This document shows positions 28,927 through 38,717 of a stretch of DNA of 64,000 bases, in pieces. The DNA is taken from IMG/VR virus record IMGVR_UViG_3300030117_007612, positions 62,001-126,000 of that record. The stretch is one strand, 5' to 3'. Under the pieces are notes generated by a model. It searched no databases. It had not been told where the DNA came from and worked only from the letters and a program-made list of their open reading frames with translations. Every line of letters starts with the position of its first letter. Position 1 is the first letter of the stretch. The stretch comes from a virus. The position numbers and the translations under genes are program-made.

Positions 28927-29832
28927 GTGCCAAAATCAAGAAGTATTCAATCACTGCAATATTCCTTTAATGAGGATATTGAACATACTAGAAAGGTTGC
29001 CAAATTTCTTTCAAAAAAATTCAGAACAAAAGGCGATCTATCTGTCAGTGAAAGCCAGATGAATAAAAAAGCACCGATTCAAATCAGGCCGAACAAAACA
29101 ATGATTAATGGTAGATCAGTTAGTCTAAAGAATAAAACACCAGATCAGTTGAATCAAATTAATAGAAATGCCGAAATTGAAACTGCATTGGGAGAAATGC
29201 AAAATTTGAGCCTAGAAGGGCTGAGAGACGATCAAAAAGCTATAGCAATGCTTTCATCGATTGGAATTTCTACGCCGGTTAACAGTATTCAATCTATTAA
29301 ACCTATCCGGAATGTATCAACATTCCCCGATGGTCAAGTAAACCCGCTGAAGAAGATTGAGCTTGACGAAACAGTTGGAGATCAAGAGTTCACAAAACTA
29401 TCAAAGAAAAAGCGAAGTCAAGTCAAACAGAACTCTAGACTGACTTCAATGAATCAATCCCAAAGAGATTATCTAATGAGAATCGCCGGCCGAATGTCTG
29501 AGCTACACAACGTTGGCCAAACTGGTTACCCAAACGTCTATAGCGCATATAGGCCGTCTATGGGCGTAACGCCCGAAGCAGTGAAACAGATCACGACAGG
29601 TCGCGGCAGAGTTATTGGATCCGGCGCAACGAGATTTATCGCTAGTCGAGCCGCCGGAATAAACCAAAAGGTGGGAATTCTTTCCTCTGCAGGGACTAGT
29701 GAACTAGATGAAATGTCGACCACAAGACCGGATCGTATTTTGTCTTCCGCCGGCACCACTTCTCCAGATGAGCTTACGGTTGACTCTGGCCCCTTTAAGC
29801 CGGCCATTACTTCCGGGAATACAACATATTAA
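28927..29832 (+). CDS. Hypothetical basic protein, 301 aa, GTG start
   Basis: The GTG start is supported by GGAGG at 28913-28917 with 9-base spacing and by the lack of a better ATG. The protein is basic and polar, rich in Ser, Lys, Arg, Gln and Asn, especially in residues 1-110 and 145-200, with few hydrophobic stretches. The last 60 residues contain an imperfect duplication of (R)ILSSAGTxxxDE(L/M)xx, seen at about residues 250-262 and 270-283. No family was recognised. Its place among tail genes suggests a virion or assembly protein. Confidence 0.7.
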   Translation: MPKSRSIQSLQYSFNEDIEHTRKVAKFLSKKFRTKGDLSVSESQMNKKAPIQIRPNKTMINGRSVSLKNKTPDQLNQINRNAEIETALGEMQNLSLEGLRDDQKAIAMLSSIGISTPVNSIQSIKPIRNVSTFPDGQVNPLKKIELDETVGDQEFTKLSKKKRSQVKQNSRLTSMNQSQRDYLMRIAGRMSELHNVGQTGYPNVYSAYRPSMGVTPEAVKQITTGRGRVIGSGATRFIASRAAGINQKVGILSSAGTSELDEMSTTRPDRILSSAGTTSPDELTVDSGPFKPAITSGNTTY

Positions 29833-29848
29833 CAGGAGCACCTAATCA

Positions 29849-30781
29849 ATGCCAGATTTAGAAGGTTTAGAAGAATTCAGTGAATATTGGGACTCTATTA
29901 CGGGTAAGAGATGGTCTCAATTTTTTTTGCTGTCACATTTTCAAAAATATGGCCCGAAACTCCCAGCGCCTGCAGGTACCATAACACGGGTATTTCCACC
30001 CGGCTGGAGGCACGCTCCCGGCTATAACCTAATTCACATGAGCGAGCCTCAATTTACTGGGATGTCAATAAATATGCTCGATAATATAGCCAATAACATT
30101 GAAATGAGCCACTATCCTGTTTTGGTTGAGGATAGGCTAGCCGAACCGGTTTTTTATGAGGATGTTAAATGGGTTCCGCCTCCCCCGGAGGAGGCGCTGA
30201 TCCACGGGACCCCGGGAGAGCTTGTCGACATCGGCCGATACGAAATTGACGAATATGTTAATAGTATGTTCATGCTCACATCAGCACAGCTTGAGGATGT
30301 GTCCCGCATCGGTGGTGACCCGGCCTTGGCAGCCTTTGTTGAGAAAGGTAGAAAAACGATACACACCCTTAATACTGCCGCATGGCCGGGCCAGATTGCC
30401 GGCGATGCCGACCAAGCTCTTAGAATGCTAGTAGGTGTTATGCTTGAGGGAATTGAGCCACCCATTGCAGGCAGAGAAATATATTCAAAAATTAAAGAAA
30501 AGGAACTCAATATTGACAATTTTATTTCCACCAATTTAAATAATATAAACATTGGAGCAATTCCGGAATATGAACAAATCCCTCTGGGTCCCGGCACCCC
30601 CGGCGCCACAATGTCTTCCGCTACCGATTGGTTTTCGCCGCCAACGGTTATATCGGACTCCGTGATATCAGTGCCCGCGTCCTCCGTATCCGACCCCGGG
30701 ACTGCCGATGGAATCCCTGATGCCGGCTCAGTTGGCGGTGTATTTGGCGGCGGCGGCCCCGTGGGCGGAATGTATGAATAA
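29849..30781 (+). CDS. Hypothetical acidic protein, 310 aa
   Basis: An AGGAGC ribosome binding site lies 12 bases before the ATG. The first 200 residues are globular, with a Trp/Phe-rich start (EYWDSITGKRWSQFFLL) and a Pro-rich loop (WVPPPPEEA). The last 60 residues are low-complexity Gly/Pro/Ser/Asp, ending GGGGPVGGMYE. No known motif was found. It lies between two structural-type genes with gaps of only 11-16 bases, consistent with a co-transcribed tail cluster. The function is unknown. Confidence 0.68.
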   Translation: MPDLEGLEEFSEYWDSITGKRWSQFFLLSHFQKYGPKLPAPAGTITRVFPPGWRHAPGYNLIHMSEPQFTGMSINMLDNIANNIEMSHYPVLVEDRLAEPVFYEDVKWVPPPPEEALIHGTPGELVDIGRYEIDEYVNSMFMLTSAQLEDVSRIGGDPALAAFVEKGRKTIHTLNTAAWPGQIAGDADQALRMLVGVMLEGIEPPIAGREIYSKIKEKELNIDNFISTNLNNINIGAIPEYEQIPLGPGTPGATMSSATDWFSPPTVISDSVISVPASSVSDPGTADGIPDAGSVGGVFGGGGPVGGMYE

Positions 30782-30792
30782 GGGAGAATCAT

Positions 30793-33700
30793 ATGTCTGA
30801 TATACTTTGGGCCCCGACAACTATAGTCGCTCCAGCCGACAGTGCCGATCCGGCTAGTCGACATGACCTTACCGAAGCAGAGAGAGAATTACGATTCTTT
30901 ACAAAAGCAGATCGGCGCCATGGCTTATCGCCTAGGTATTCTGATCATGCTCTGGCCGGCAAGCAATGCACATACGCCGATTCACAAATATATCAGACTC
31001 CAGAGGCAGATAATTTTAGACGTGAATTGAGAAATTTATGGAAGATAAACGAACACAATAGGTTATCAATAGAACCGCTTCCAAAATTGGATGAACTCCT
31101 AGGAGTACCGGGGGCCCCTCCTCGCTATGCTCACACCCCGTATAATTATCGACCGTCAAGTAAGGTTTCTAAAATCATATTTGGCGTTAGCAACGCAATA
31201 GTAACAAATAACACATTTTACAATAAAAGGTCGATGCCAATAAGAGTAGTGGGAGACCCACAATTTTTCCAAACAGATGAACAATGGAGAACTTATGTGG
31301 CCGGCGGAACATACAATGATGTCGAACATAAAGGTATCATACCCAGCACTCAAGTGGCGGATCACCTACACTCATCAATTGTGCCAATGACCGAAGAACA
31401 GCTAGAAAAATATAATTTAGGTGACACAAAGATAAAATATTTTGCTGATTTTAACATGTCATATAATCTTTATAATCCAAAATTTGAATCTAAGAGCAAG
31501 CAAATTTTGGAAATTGCATTGCCAAATTACTATGCTCTTTGGGCTTCTTCAAAAGTTGATCTGACAAAAACAACAAGAGCAGATCTTATTGGAAAAAGGC
31601 TGGATTATGTTATAGATGAAGAGACTGGTGAGGAGGTTTTGGCGCCCGGTCCAGCCGTACCGGTTGGCTCAGATAAGGACGGATTATATCCCTATGCGCT
31701 GTACCGCGATGCTACGTGGTATAGGCATGCAATTTTAAATAATCATATTTCTCCCGGCCGCGTTGCCGACATGTTTAGGGAAAAGAAGACCGTAGTTCCG
31801 GCAGAGACAATATACAGAACAACAAGACAAGAACAACAAATGGCCAAATATTTGGAGGGATACTCAAATAAAATACAACAAGCGGTTACAGATAATCCTG
31901 AAATATACAATTACATGAAAAATATCTTTTTCGACATTGATGCCGCAGACGAATATTTGAAGGAGCGAACTTCCGCGCAAAAAGTTGCAAAATTATTCCC
32001 AGCGAATATAAATCTCAGAATGAGAACTGAAACACCGGGCTTATTTATCGACATGCTGGAAAAAAGCAATTTAGACGGTAAGTTTATGTTGGGGCTTCAT
32101 CACGGATTTGCACAACAGTCCGACATTTATAAAACTAGAAGAAGAGGTTTTGTTAAGACAGTAGAAGAGCCGATTGAAAAAGTTGACGAAGAGGGGTTTT
32201 CATACAATCTTTTTGTGCATGAAAGTGAAGCAGTGGATTTAAATTGTATGAATTTGTTTAGCTGGTGGGACGCGGGATATAGAAATCCCGGCTCGTTTCA
32301 AAATATTAATTTTGTTGGAAGGTCAACTGAAAGCGTAAAACTCGCAACAGATGCGCAAAATCGATATCGATTTGAAAACACAACAAAGCATTTAAAATTT
32401 GCATCGCAATTGAGAAAGTTTTTTGAAGATAAGTTTGATGCGACCAATAGAAATTATGTTGATGTGCTAAAAGCCACTCCAAGCTATGTTGAAACCGTAG
32501 CATATAGAATTGTTAAACGCGGCGGCGCCGCCGAAGGCCCCAACAAGCTTACACCAATAATTCAAAATTTTTGGATTATGAATTCAAAAAGAATGGATGT
32601 GATGAGCTTTTTTGATACGCAAGTAAAATATGGAGCAAATTATAGGTACGATGTCTACGCATACAAAGTAGTTATTGGCACAAAATATAAATATAAAAAG
32701 TTAAAAATTAGCAAAAGAATATCCGGCGAAGTTAGCGCCGGCCGTGTTGATATCGACGGCGAACCGATAGAGGAGACATGTTTGTCATTCTATGATGCAG
32801 AGACGGGAGAAGACGCCGCACCACTGGCAAAGTTTGACCTAATATCCCCAGCGGATACTTCGTATACAGAAACAGTAAAGTTATTCGATTATGAAGTGCC
32901 AAGAGAACTCGGATACGAATCCGGCCGAACAGAGGGTGTGACCATGGCCACGCTAAGTGAATGGGGCGGGGGTGAAGGAAGGTTGGTACCCGATCATATA
33001 CAAGTATCACCAGACCCCTTTCTTGCTGATTTTGAAATTGAATATGAGCCATCTGCTGAGATTATTGAAGTTCCTTTGTTCGCCTATAATGGCACAGTGC
33101 TTGAAAGCCCGACGTCAAAGCCGGGAATTGAGGTTTTCAAAGTTGAAAACAGAGAAGACACGGCAGGATTTAGGATTAGATTTGATGATGTCCCCACATC
33201 AGAAATGCCGCGAATAGTCACAGCAGGCGACGAAGAATACAGAAGGCGATACCTGCTATCAAATGGTTTTCCAACTAATGCAGAAATTAGATATGACTCA
33301 GTTAGTCCTATTGTGGGCTTAGAGGTTTATAGAACTGAAAGAACCCCATACTTATGGTCGGATTTTAATGGCGAAATGCACAATTTCATTCGCACCCAGC
33401 CCGGAACATCAAATTATGTTTTTATGGAAAAAATAAAAACCAACATAAAGTATTATTACATGTTTAGGTCTGTCGATAGCCACGACACACCCGGGCAATG
33501 TTCTGAGATTTATGAAGTGGAATTAGTCAAAAAAGGAGACATTACATATCCAGTTGTCAAGGTTCATGAAATTCCAACAAGAGATGAACTATCAAAACGC
33601 ATGCAGCAGTTATCGAAACCAATTCGAAGACTTATTAGGATATCTCCCTCCATCTCACAAAGAGTTTTAAACCATAAAAAATTAGCAGAATATGGCACAG

Positions 33701-34017
33701 GATACGAAGCTATGCGACATGTCAGAATGGGAGATGAAAATAAATTTACAATCTGGGATGAACAAAAATTTAAAATCCGCTTAACATCTAAGAAAACTGG
33801 TCGTAAAATTGATTTAAATATAAAATTTAAAACAAACAATATAGAAAAAGCAAGAGAGCCGGATTCTCCACTTGAGCCGGAGTCGCCTTCATCGATACTC
33901 GGGTCTTCGACCACGGTATCGTCGGCGGAATTGGGTGCCGACTTGGCTCCGGCCGGGATCGGGTCGGTCGGACCAACCGGGATCGGGTCGGCCGGATCTG
34001 TGACAATTGGGGACTAG
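30793..34017 (+). CDS. Large virion-type protein with Fn3-like segment, 1074 aa
   Basis: The gene starts with an AGGGAG ribosome binding site. The bulk (residues 1-700) is globular with many Tyr, Lys and Arg and no enzyme motif. Residues about 835-915 (GLEVYRTERTPYLWSDFNG... TNIKYYYMFRSVDSHDTPG... IYEVELV) read like a fibronectin type III-like beta-sandwich, a fold common in tail proteins. The C-terminus is low complexity, and its DNA contains two near-identical 20-base units (CCGGGATCGGGTCGG-type, about 33953-33996). It is probably a tail or baseplate structural protein. The Fn3 assignment was made by eye. Confidence 0.72.
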   Translation: MSDILWAPTTIVAPADSADPASRHDLTEAERELRFFTKADRRHGLSPRYSDHALAGKQCTYADSQIYQTPEADNFRRELRNLWKINEHNRLSIEPLPKLDELLGVPGAPPRYAHTPYNYRPSSKVSKIIFGVSNAIVTNNTFYNKRSMPIRVVGDPQFFQTDEQWRTYVAGGTYNDVEHKGIIPSTQVADHLHSSIVPMTEEQLEKYNLGDTKIKYFADFNMSYNLYNPKFESKSKQILEIALPNYYALWASSKVDLTKTTRADLIGKRLDYVIDEETGEEVLAPGPAVPVGSDKDGLYPYALYRDATWYRHAILNNHISPGRVADMFREKKTVVPAETIYRTTRQEQQMAKYLEGYSNKIQQAVTDNPEIYNYMKNIFFDIDAADEYLKERTSAQKVAKLFPANINLRMRTETPGLFIDMLEKSNLDGKFMLGLHHGFAQQSDIYKTRRRGFVKTVEEPIEKVDEEGFSYNLFVHESEAVDLNCMNLFSWWDAGYRNPGSFQNINFVGRSTESVKLATDAQNRYRFENTTKHLKFASQLRKFFEDKFDATNRNYVDVLKATPSYVETVAYRIVKRGGAAEGPNKLTPIIQNFWIMNSKRMDVMSFFDTQVKYGANYRYDVYAYKVVIGTKYKYKKLKISKRISGEVSAGRVDIDGEPIEETCLSFYDAETGEDAAPLAKFDLISPADTSYTETVKLFDYEVPRELGYESGRTEGVTMATLSEWGGGEGRLVPDHIQVSPDPFLADFEIEYEPSAEIIEVPLFAYNGTVLESPTSKPGIEVFKVENREDTAGFRIRFDDVPTSEMPRIVTAGDEEYRRRYLLSNGFPTNAEIRYDSVSPIVGLEVYRTERTPYLWSDFNGEMHNFIRTQPGTSNYVFMEKIKTNIKYYYMFRSVDSHDTPGQCSEIYEVELVKKGDITYPVVKVHEIPTRDELSKRMQQLSKPIRRLIRISPSISQRVLNHKKLAEYGTGYEAMRHVRMGDENKFTIWDEQKFKIRLTSKKTGRKIDLNIKFKTNNIEKAREPDSPLEPESPSSILGSSTTVSSAELGADLAPAGIGSVGPTGIGSAGSVTIGD

Positions 34018-34035
34018 TTAATAAAAGGAATTAAT

Positions 34036-35241
34036 ATGGCATCATTTTTAAAAAATTCACACGATATTATAGTCGACGCCGTGTTGACAACCCAAGGGCG
34101 TTATTATATCGCAGAAGGAAAAGAATCACAAAAAATTACACAATTCGCGCTTTTTGATGATGAAATAGATTATTCGTTGTATAGAAGCAAGTATGGCTGC
34201 TTCGGTGAAGAGCACGCTAGTGGGAGTGCTTATTTTGATTTAGATATTTTACAACGACCTGTGCTTGAAGCATTTACTAGGGGATCTGCAATTGGTAAAA
34301 GCAAGCTGGTTACATTAGATGGTAATCCCGATTATTTACCAATCATAAGACCAAACTACAATAGAAAAGACTATTTTCCACAAGTTGATTCTTCTCCGAC
34401 TTGGGGCGCCGAGTCCACGCGTGGCGAAGCACCGGAAGCCGGCCGAGGAATTGAAGAGGGCTTTGTGGTTATTTTTGATGAAGATACACTGCACAAGTTG
34501 AACGGCCACGACTTCGATGAGGGCATAGCTAACTCATACAGCGTGCTGGGGGAAAGATCTGCAAGAGGGATTAATTTTCTAAATGCATTTCAACCAACGG
34601 CGACGGACTGTGGCGGTTGTATTTCGGTTGAACACGGGATTGATTCAAAGGGTACCGCAATGGATGTGATATCACCATATGATACCGATGAATATTTAAA
34701 TTCTGATTATGGATTGTGGGAAACTGATTTTTACATACAATTTAATCCAATGTTTGGTTTTCCTTGTGATATCGCCGGCTCTCAAAGACAAGGTGGATAT
34801 AACACTTTGGGAGAATTTGATCTTGCAACACCAAAATTTGAAACCAGATTTAGGACAGAGGGGTACACTAGTCTTGCTCCGGGCACAATACAGATGATAG
34901 CTCCCCAAGAAACAACGCCCTTAGAGACCGTAATTCATGGGCCCAGAAGCTATAGATTGAATTTTAAATTAACTTTAGGCAATGGGACATACGTAGATTA
35001 TCCACTATCTCATTATCCATTATCAATCTTACACAATCCGGATGAATTTGATAGAATTGGGGCACTACTAACAACAGAGGTGTCATTAAAGATATTCGGA
35101 GAGGATGTGACGTACGCCACGGCTATAGCCAATTCCAATTATTATGGATACAAGTATGTGGATACAGAAGTAAAAATTATTTCAGGAACAACAGGATACG
35201 GAGTCACGATACCGCTTAGGTATATAAGACTATTTACATGA
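34036..35241 (+). CDS. Structural protein of the LDxxLT-G paralogue family, copy B, 401 aa
   Basis: The N-terminus (MASFLKNSHDIIVDAVLTTQGRYYIAEG then ALFDDEIDYSLY) aligns closely with the protein encoded at 35316 (FLDNSGDIILDAVLTDLGR, ALGDDEVDYGLY). Both also share a GSAY-DL-I-Q-PVLEAFT segment and the C-terminal pattern KYVDT-V-(I/R)---TGY---(I/V)P-R(Y/F)(I/L). They are clear paralogues, with copy B carrying extra insertions. The family is present three times in this window, always among tail genes, which suggests that related subunits occupy different positions in the tail or baseplate. The biochemical role is not known to me. Confidence 0.82.
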   Translation: MASFLKNSHDIIVDAVLTTQGRYYIAEGKESQKITQFALFDDEIDYSLYRSKYGCFGEEHASGSAYFDLDILQRPVLEAFTRGSAIGKSKLVTLDGNPDYLPIIRPNYNRKDYFPQVDSSPTWGAESTRGEAPEAGRGIEEGFVVIFDEDTLHKLNGHDFDEGIANSYSVLGERSARGINFLNAFQPTATDCGGCISVEHGIDSKGTAMDVISPYDTDEYLNSDYGLWETDFYIQFNPMFGFPCDIAGSQRQGGYNTLGEFDLATPKFETRFRTEGYTSLAPGTIQMIAPQETTPLETVIHGPRSYRLNFKLTLGNGTYVDYPLSHYPLSILHNPDEFDRIGALLTTEVSLKIFGEDVTYATAIANSNYYGYKYVDTEVKIISGTTGYGVTIPLRYIRLFT

Positions 35242-35284
35242 GACATAAAATCATAATGCAATATAAGTGGAAGAAAACACTCTT

Positions 35285-35296
35285 AAATACTAATTA
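35285..35296 (+). promoter_or_regulatory. CTAWTTA leader element, copy 4 (AAATACTAATTA)
   Basis: This 12-mer is identical to 28894-28905 and ends 19 bases before the ATG at 35316, inside a 74-base leader that holds no gene. It is the strongest pair supporting the element. Confidence 0.45.
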
Positions 35297-35315
35297 TATT
35301 CAGCGAGGAAAATAA

Positions 35316-36344
35316 ATGGCTTTTTTAGATAACTCAGGCGACATCATACTGGACGCTGTGTTGACTGATTTGGGACGAATGAGAATGGCAGACGGAGACT
35401 TTTCAGTTAATAAGTTTGCACTCGGTGACGATGAGGTTGACTACGGCCTTTACGATATAAATCATGTTAGCGGAAGCGCGTACCATGATTTAAAAATTAT
35501 GCAGACACCGGTACTGGAGGCCTTCACAAATAATACCTCTGTCATCAAAAGTAATCTAATGACAATAGACGGCAGTGCTTTGTATCTCCCGGTGTTAAAG
35601 ATAAACACTGCCGGCGATGGCCACAAGGGCGATCCTGTCAATCCCGGCACTGCCGGCGGCGATGTCTTCTTGGTTATTTATGATGAAAATACGCGAACAA
35701 TGATGGACGGCACAGATTCAGAATCCGCTTCCCCGACCGCCACATCTGTCAAGGTTATCGGAGGCTCTTCTCCCCAGAAAAATTATTTAAATGGATACAG
35801 CCCATCCAGCACCGACGGTCGAATTGTTGTTGATCAGGGGCTCGACAGTCCGGATATATCTAAGTTTAGAACGTCTTATTTAACAGCCGGCTCTATGAAC
35901 TTGGTAGAATCGGACTATCTGATTGAGATCGATAGCCGTTTGGGGAAAATTACCGATGTGAACGGAAGCACACTTCCAACCGGCCCCTCAGATGATGACA
36001 ACATGGCTGCGTACATAATGAATGCAACCACAGCAATGGGAACCAGTTTTGTTAGTATCGATCCGAGCGATGTATACCCAACCGCAACTCCAATACAAGG
36101 CCCTTGCGGAACACGAATTAGATTTAAAATTGATGTCAATGGTACTGAATTAGGCGGAAATGATAATTTGCTAGATAAATTGGGAAAAGACCTCACAACC
36201 GGCGTATCCACCACTATGTTCGATAGCAACATCCTTAGTTCAGGCGGTAGCTACAAGTATGTTGATACGATGGTGAGAGTTCGCGGCATGACAACCGGGT
36301 ACGCCCTTGACATACCAGTGAGATTTTTGAAGAAGTTAACATAA
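35316..36344 (+). CDS. Structural protein of the LDxxLT-G paralogue family, copy C, 342 aa
   Basis: This is the shortest and cleanest member of the paralogous trio (see 23600 and 34036). Residues 1-45 hold FLDNSGDIILDAVLTDLGRMR and ALGDDEVDYGLYD, followed by GSAYHDLKIMQTPVLEAFT. The C-terminal 30 residues repeat the KYVDTMVRVRGMTTGY---IPVRFL pattern found in copy B. The middle is beta-rich and Asp/Gly/Ser-rich. A GCGAGG ribosome binding site precedes the ATG. It is a virion component by context; no enzymatic residues are apparent. Confidence 0.82.
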   Translation: MAFLDNSGDIILDAVLTDLGRMRMADGDFSVNKFALGDDEVDYGLYDINHVSGSAYHDLKIMQTPVLEAFTNNTSVIKSNLMTIDGSALYLPVLKINTAGDGHKGDPVNPGTAGGDVFLVIYDENTRTMMDGTDSESASPTATSVKVIGGSSPQKNYLNGYSPSSTDGRIVVDQGLDSPDISKFRTSYLTAGSMNLVESDYLIEIDSRLGKITDVNGSTLPTGPSDDDNMAAYIMNATTAMGTSFVSIDPSDVYPTATPIQGPCGTRIRFKIDVNGTELGGNDNLLDKLGKDLTTGVSTTMFDSNILSSGGSYKYVDTMVRVRGMTTGYALDIPVRFLKKLT

Positions 36345-36368
36345 TTTATATAACATAAAGAGAATAAG

Positions 36369-37487
36369 ATGGCAAGAATATTTAAAAACTTAGCAGCTGC
36401 AGATAGCACAACAACAAAAACATTATTACATGAAGCAATCCCTATCACTGGGGCGATAATAAATTCCGGAACTTATGCAAATAATAATATTAAAAATTAT
36501 ACTCACGGCATGTTCCAATCAGTTTATGATTATCCTTATTTAAGTTCTTCAGCGAACCATATATTTGATATAACAATGGGTTATTCTGAAACGTCATGCT
36601 TGTCAGCATCGACTAACGTTCAACACGAAAAGAAGACAAATATTTATTATCAAATGGCAAAAATGCTAGTGGGTCATAGCTCATCGGGTGAAATTCAAAA
36701 ATTCGATCCTGACGGCGACTTTAGCACAACCAGCACCAAGATGACTGATGTGTTCTTCCTCAACTTTTCTCGTCTTTTGACAAAAGACGAAATCAAAAAA
36801 GGTTCATTTACTTTAGAGCTTGGCATGGAGCCATCCACTGGCGCCGACCTCCATGAATTAAGAGCAAAAATAATTGATTACAATGCCGCATCGGACTACC
36901 GAGTCAATTCTCCCGCCGGCGAATACGGTTTTTTGTATATCACGAACTCATCCGGTGCACCGGTTTCAGGAACGCACGACCCTACATCTATTAAAGCTGG
37001 TTTAATTTACTATCAAGCCGGCATCGTTGTATTAACTTCCTCAATATTTTCACCAACTGGCTCTAGCCAGATTATTCCTAGTGGCTACTTAAGCAAATCA
37101 ATTGACCTGAACCCCTCGTTTGTTTCAGTTACAGGCTCTCCGCATGCATTGGTTCAGGCAATTACAGGCGGCGCCATTACGGCATCAGCAGACGCGCTCA
37201 GACAGAGAATCTACAACATCTCCTTCAATAACACAACGGAGATTCATTCAAAGATTTACTTCTGCAGATTAGCTCACAATGAATTCAATTACAGCACTAA
37301 TCCAACTTACCTAACCTCGTCCAAGATTGTAGTTAAAAACTCGGCGACGGATACGGCCGTTTCCTATGTTACTGGAATTGGACTCTACAATGCATCCAAC
37401 GAATTGTTAGCTGTAGCCAAGTTGTCCGAGCCATTGAGAAAGGACGAATCAACAGAATTGACGTTAAGAGTGAGATTGGACTACTAA
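36369..37487 (+). CDS. Virion-type protein, paralogue pair member 1, 372 aa
   Basis: Its C-terminal 70 residues (NYSTNPTYLTSSKIVVKN... GIGLYNASNELLAVAKLSEPLRKDE---LTLRVRLDY) match those of the next gene (NYSTNPTYIRSGSVDLRN... RVAIYDKDKNLIGVATVANPVRKPSGRSLTFKLKVDL). The two also share a K-GxxxLxx middle pattern, so they are tandem paralogues. The sequence is beta-rich with many Ser, Thr and Asn. The next ATG follows the stop after four bases. This is probably a tail or baseplate subunit; I could not assign it to sheath, tube or connector. Confidence 0.78.
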   Translation: MARIFKNLAAADSTTTKTLLHEAIPITGAIINSGTYANNNIKNYTHGMFQSVYDYPYLSSSANHIFDITMGYSETSCLSASTNVQHEKKTNIYYQMAKMLVGHSSSGEIQKFDPDGDFSTTSTKMTDVFFLNFSRLLTKDEIKKGSFTLELGMEPSTGADLHELRAKIIDYNAASDYRVNSPAGEYGFLYITNSSGAPVSGTHDPTSIKAGLIYYQAGIVVLTSSIFSPTGSSQIIPSGYLSKSIDLNPSFVSVTGSPHALVQAITGGAITASADALRQRIYNISFNNTTEIHSKIYFCRLAHNEFNYSTNPTYLTSSKIVVKNSATDTAVSYVTGIGLYNASNELLAVAKLSEPLRKDESTELTLRVRLDY

Positions 37488-37491
37488 TGAA

Positions 37492-38706
37492 ATGGCATTT
37501 AAGAAATTCAATCCAGAAGAAGTCTTAATAAATACAATTCAAGCTTATCCGAAGTGTGAATTTTTCATATACAACGGGCGCATATTTTACAACAAAACAC
37601 CAGAATTATCTGGCGCTTTTAATGCTAACGCTAATAGCGTTCCGACCGGCCACATAAGCTTGTATGAAATGAATGTCGATAAACTAAGTGGTTCGAATAA
37701 TTATTCATACCCTTTTATCACAAAAGACAGCACGCTGTCATCATTCAAAACTGTGTCTACAACCGCTTTTCATACCGGATTTGGATTTGGAGACACGCTA
37801 ACTAGTTCGTATCCGCTTTCCGCTAGTATTACGCGAGAATATATCGTATCAGCCGTTGACACATCAAACAGGAAAAGAATACTAGCATTGCAGAGCACGC
37901 TAGATCATTATAAAAAAATAAGTCGCCATTATGCTTTCACTGAGAATGGTCGACCCGATGCGGTCCCTTTGTATGGAGATAAGGCAACCCAAAAAATTAA
38001 TTTGATTTCCATACCTTCTATTTTTTATGGTACAGAAATCAAAAAAGGCACAATTGACCTGAAGTATTATATAAGTGGTACACTTATTGGTCAAATAAAA
38101 GACGAGAAAAGAAATGGTGAGCTTATACAAATAGGCCCCGAAGGCTCTAACGGATCTGGTTCAGTAGCGGGCGTTGCATTATATAAAGAGGGCTTTCTTC
38201 TTTTAACCGGAAGCTGGGCCTTGGACACAAATAGTTTCAATTACGTTTCCGATTTAACAGTTAAAAATAATCCAGCATGGCTATTCTGGGGTGTTGGTGC
38301 GAATGATGGGTTCGCCCCCTCGGACTCCGGAAGGACAAGTTTAATATCCAGTAGTTATAATTTAGCATTTTCTGGTTCGCAACAAATTCAAACCGTGACA
38401 ATGTTGGCACACGCGAAGATAGGGCAAGCAAATTATTCTACAAATCCCACATATATTAGGAGCGGCTCAGTAGATTTGCGAAACACAGGAAGTTTTGGGT
38501 ACGTTGAAAATGAACACAGAGTCTTAAAAAATATAGCCAGTTCTAGTTTTGCAGATGTTCCGGGCGTTTATGAAAAACAAGTATACATTTCCAGAGTTGC
38601 AATTTACGACAAAGACAAAAACTTAATTGGCGTTGCTACAGTTGCTAATCCGGTTAGAAAGCCAAGTGGTCGAAGTTTAACGTTTAAACTTAAGGTTGAT
38701 TTATAG
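37492..38706 (+). CDS. Virion-type protein, paralogue pair member 2, 404 aa
   Basis: This is the tandem paralogue of the preceding gene, with the shared C-terminus described there. Shared mid-protein features include EIKKG(T/S)(I/F)-L and a Gly/Ser-rich turn before -AG(V/I)-(L/V)---G(F/I)--LTGS. The N-terminal 120 residues differ from the neighbour and probably give it a distinct partner. It is the last structural gene before the replication island; the RuvC-like gene starts 12 bases downstream, without a recognisable promoter between them. The function is unknown beyond a likely virion role. Confidence 0.78.
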   Translation: MAFKKFNPEEVLINTIQAYPKCEFFIYNGRIFYNKTPELSGAFNANANSVPTGHISLYEMNVDKLSGSNNYSYPFITKDSTLSSFKTVSTTAFHTGFGFGDTLTSSYPLSASITREYIVSAVDTSNRKRILALQSTLDHYKKISRHYAFTENGRPDAVPLYGDKATQKINLISIPSIFYGTEIKKGTIDLKYYISGTLIGQIKDEKRNGELIQIGPEGSNGSGSVAGVALYKEGFLLLTGSWALDTNSFNYVSDLTVKNNPAWLFWGVGANDGFAPSDSGRTSLISSSYNLAFSGSQQIQTVTMLAHAKIGQANYSTNPTYIRSGSVDLRNTGSFGYVENEHRVLKNIASSSFADVPGVYEKQVYISRVAIYDKDKNLIGVATVANPVRKPSGRSLTFKLKVDL

Positions 38707-38717
38707 TATAGTGAGTT

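Noticed and set aside
30154-30864. Open frame of 236 codons on the - strand
   Set aside because: It mirrors the Gly/Pro/Ser-rich end of the gene at 29849 and the start of the 30793 gene; the low-complexity GC-rich composition keeps the frame open.
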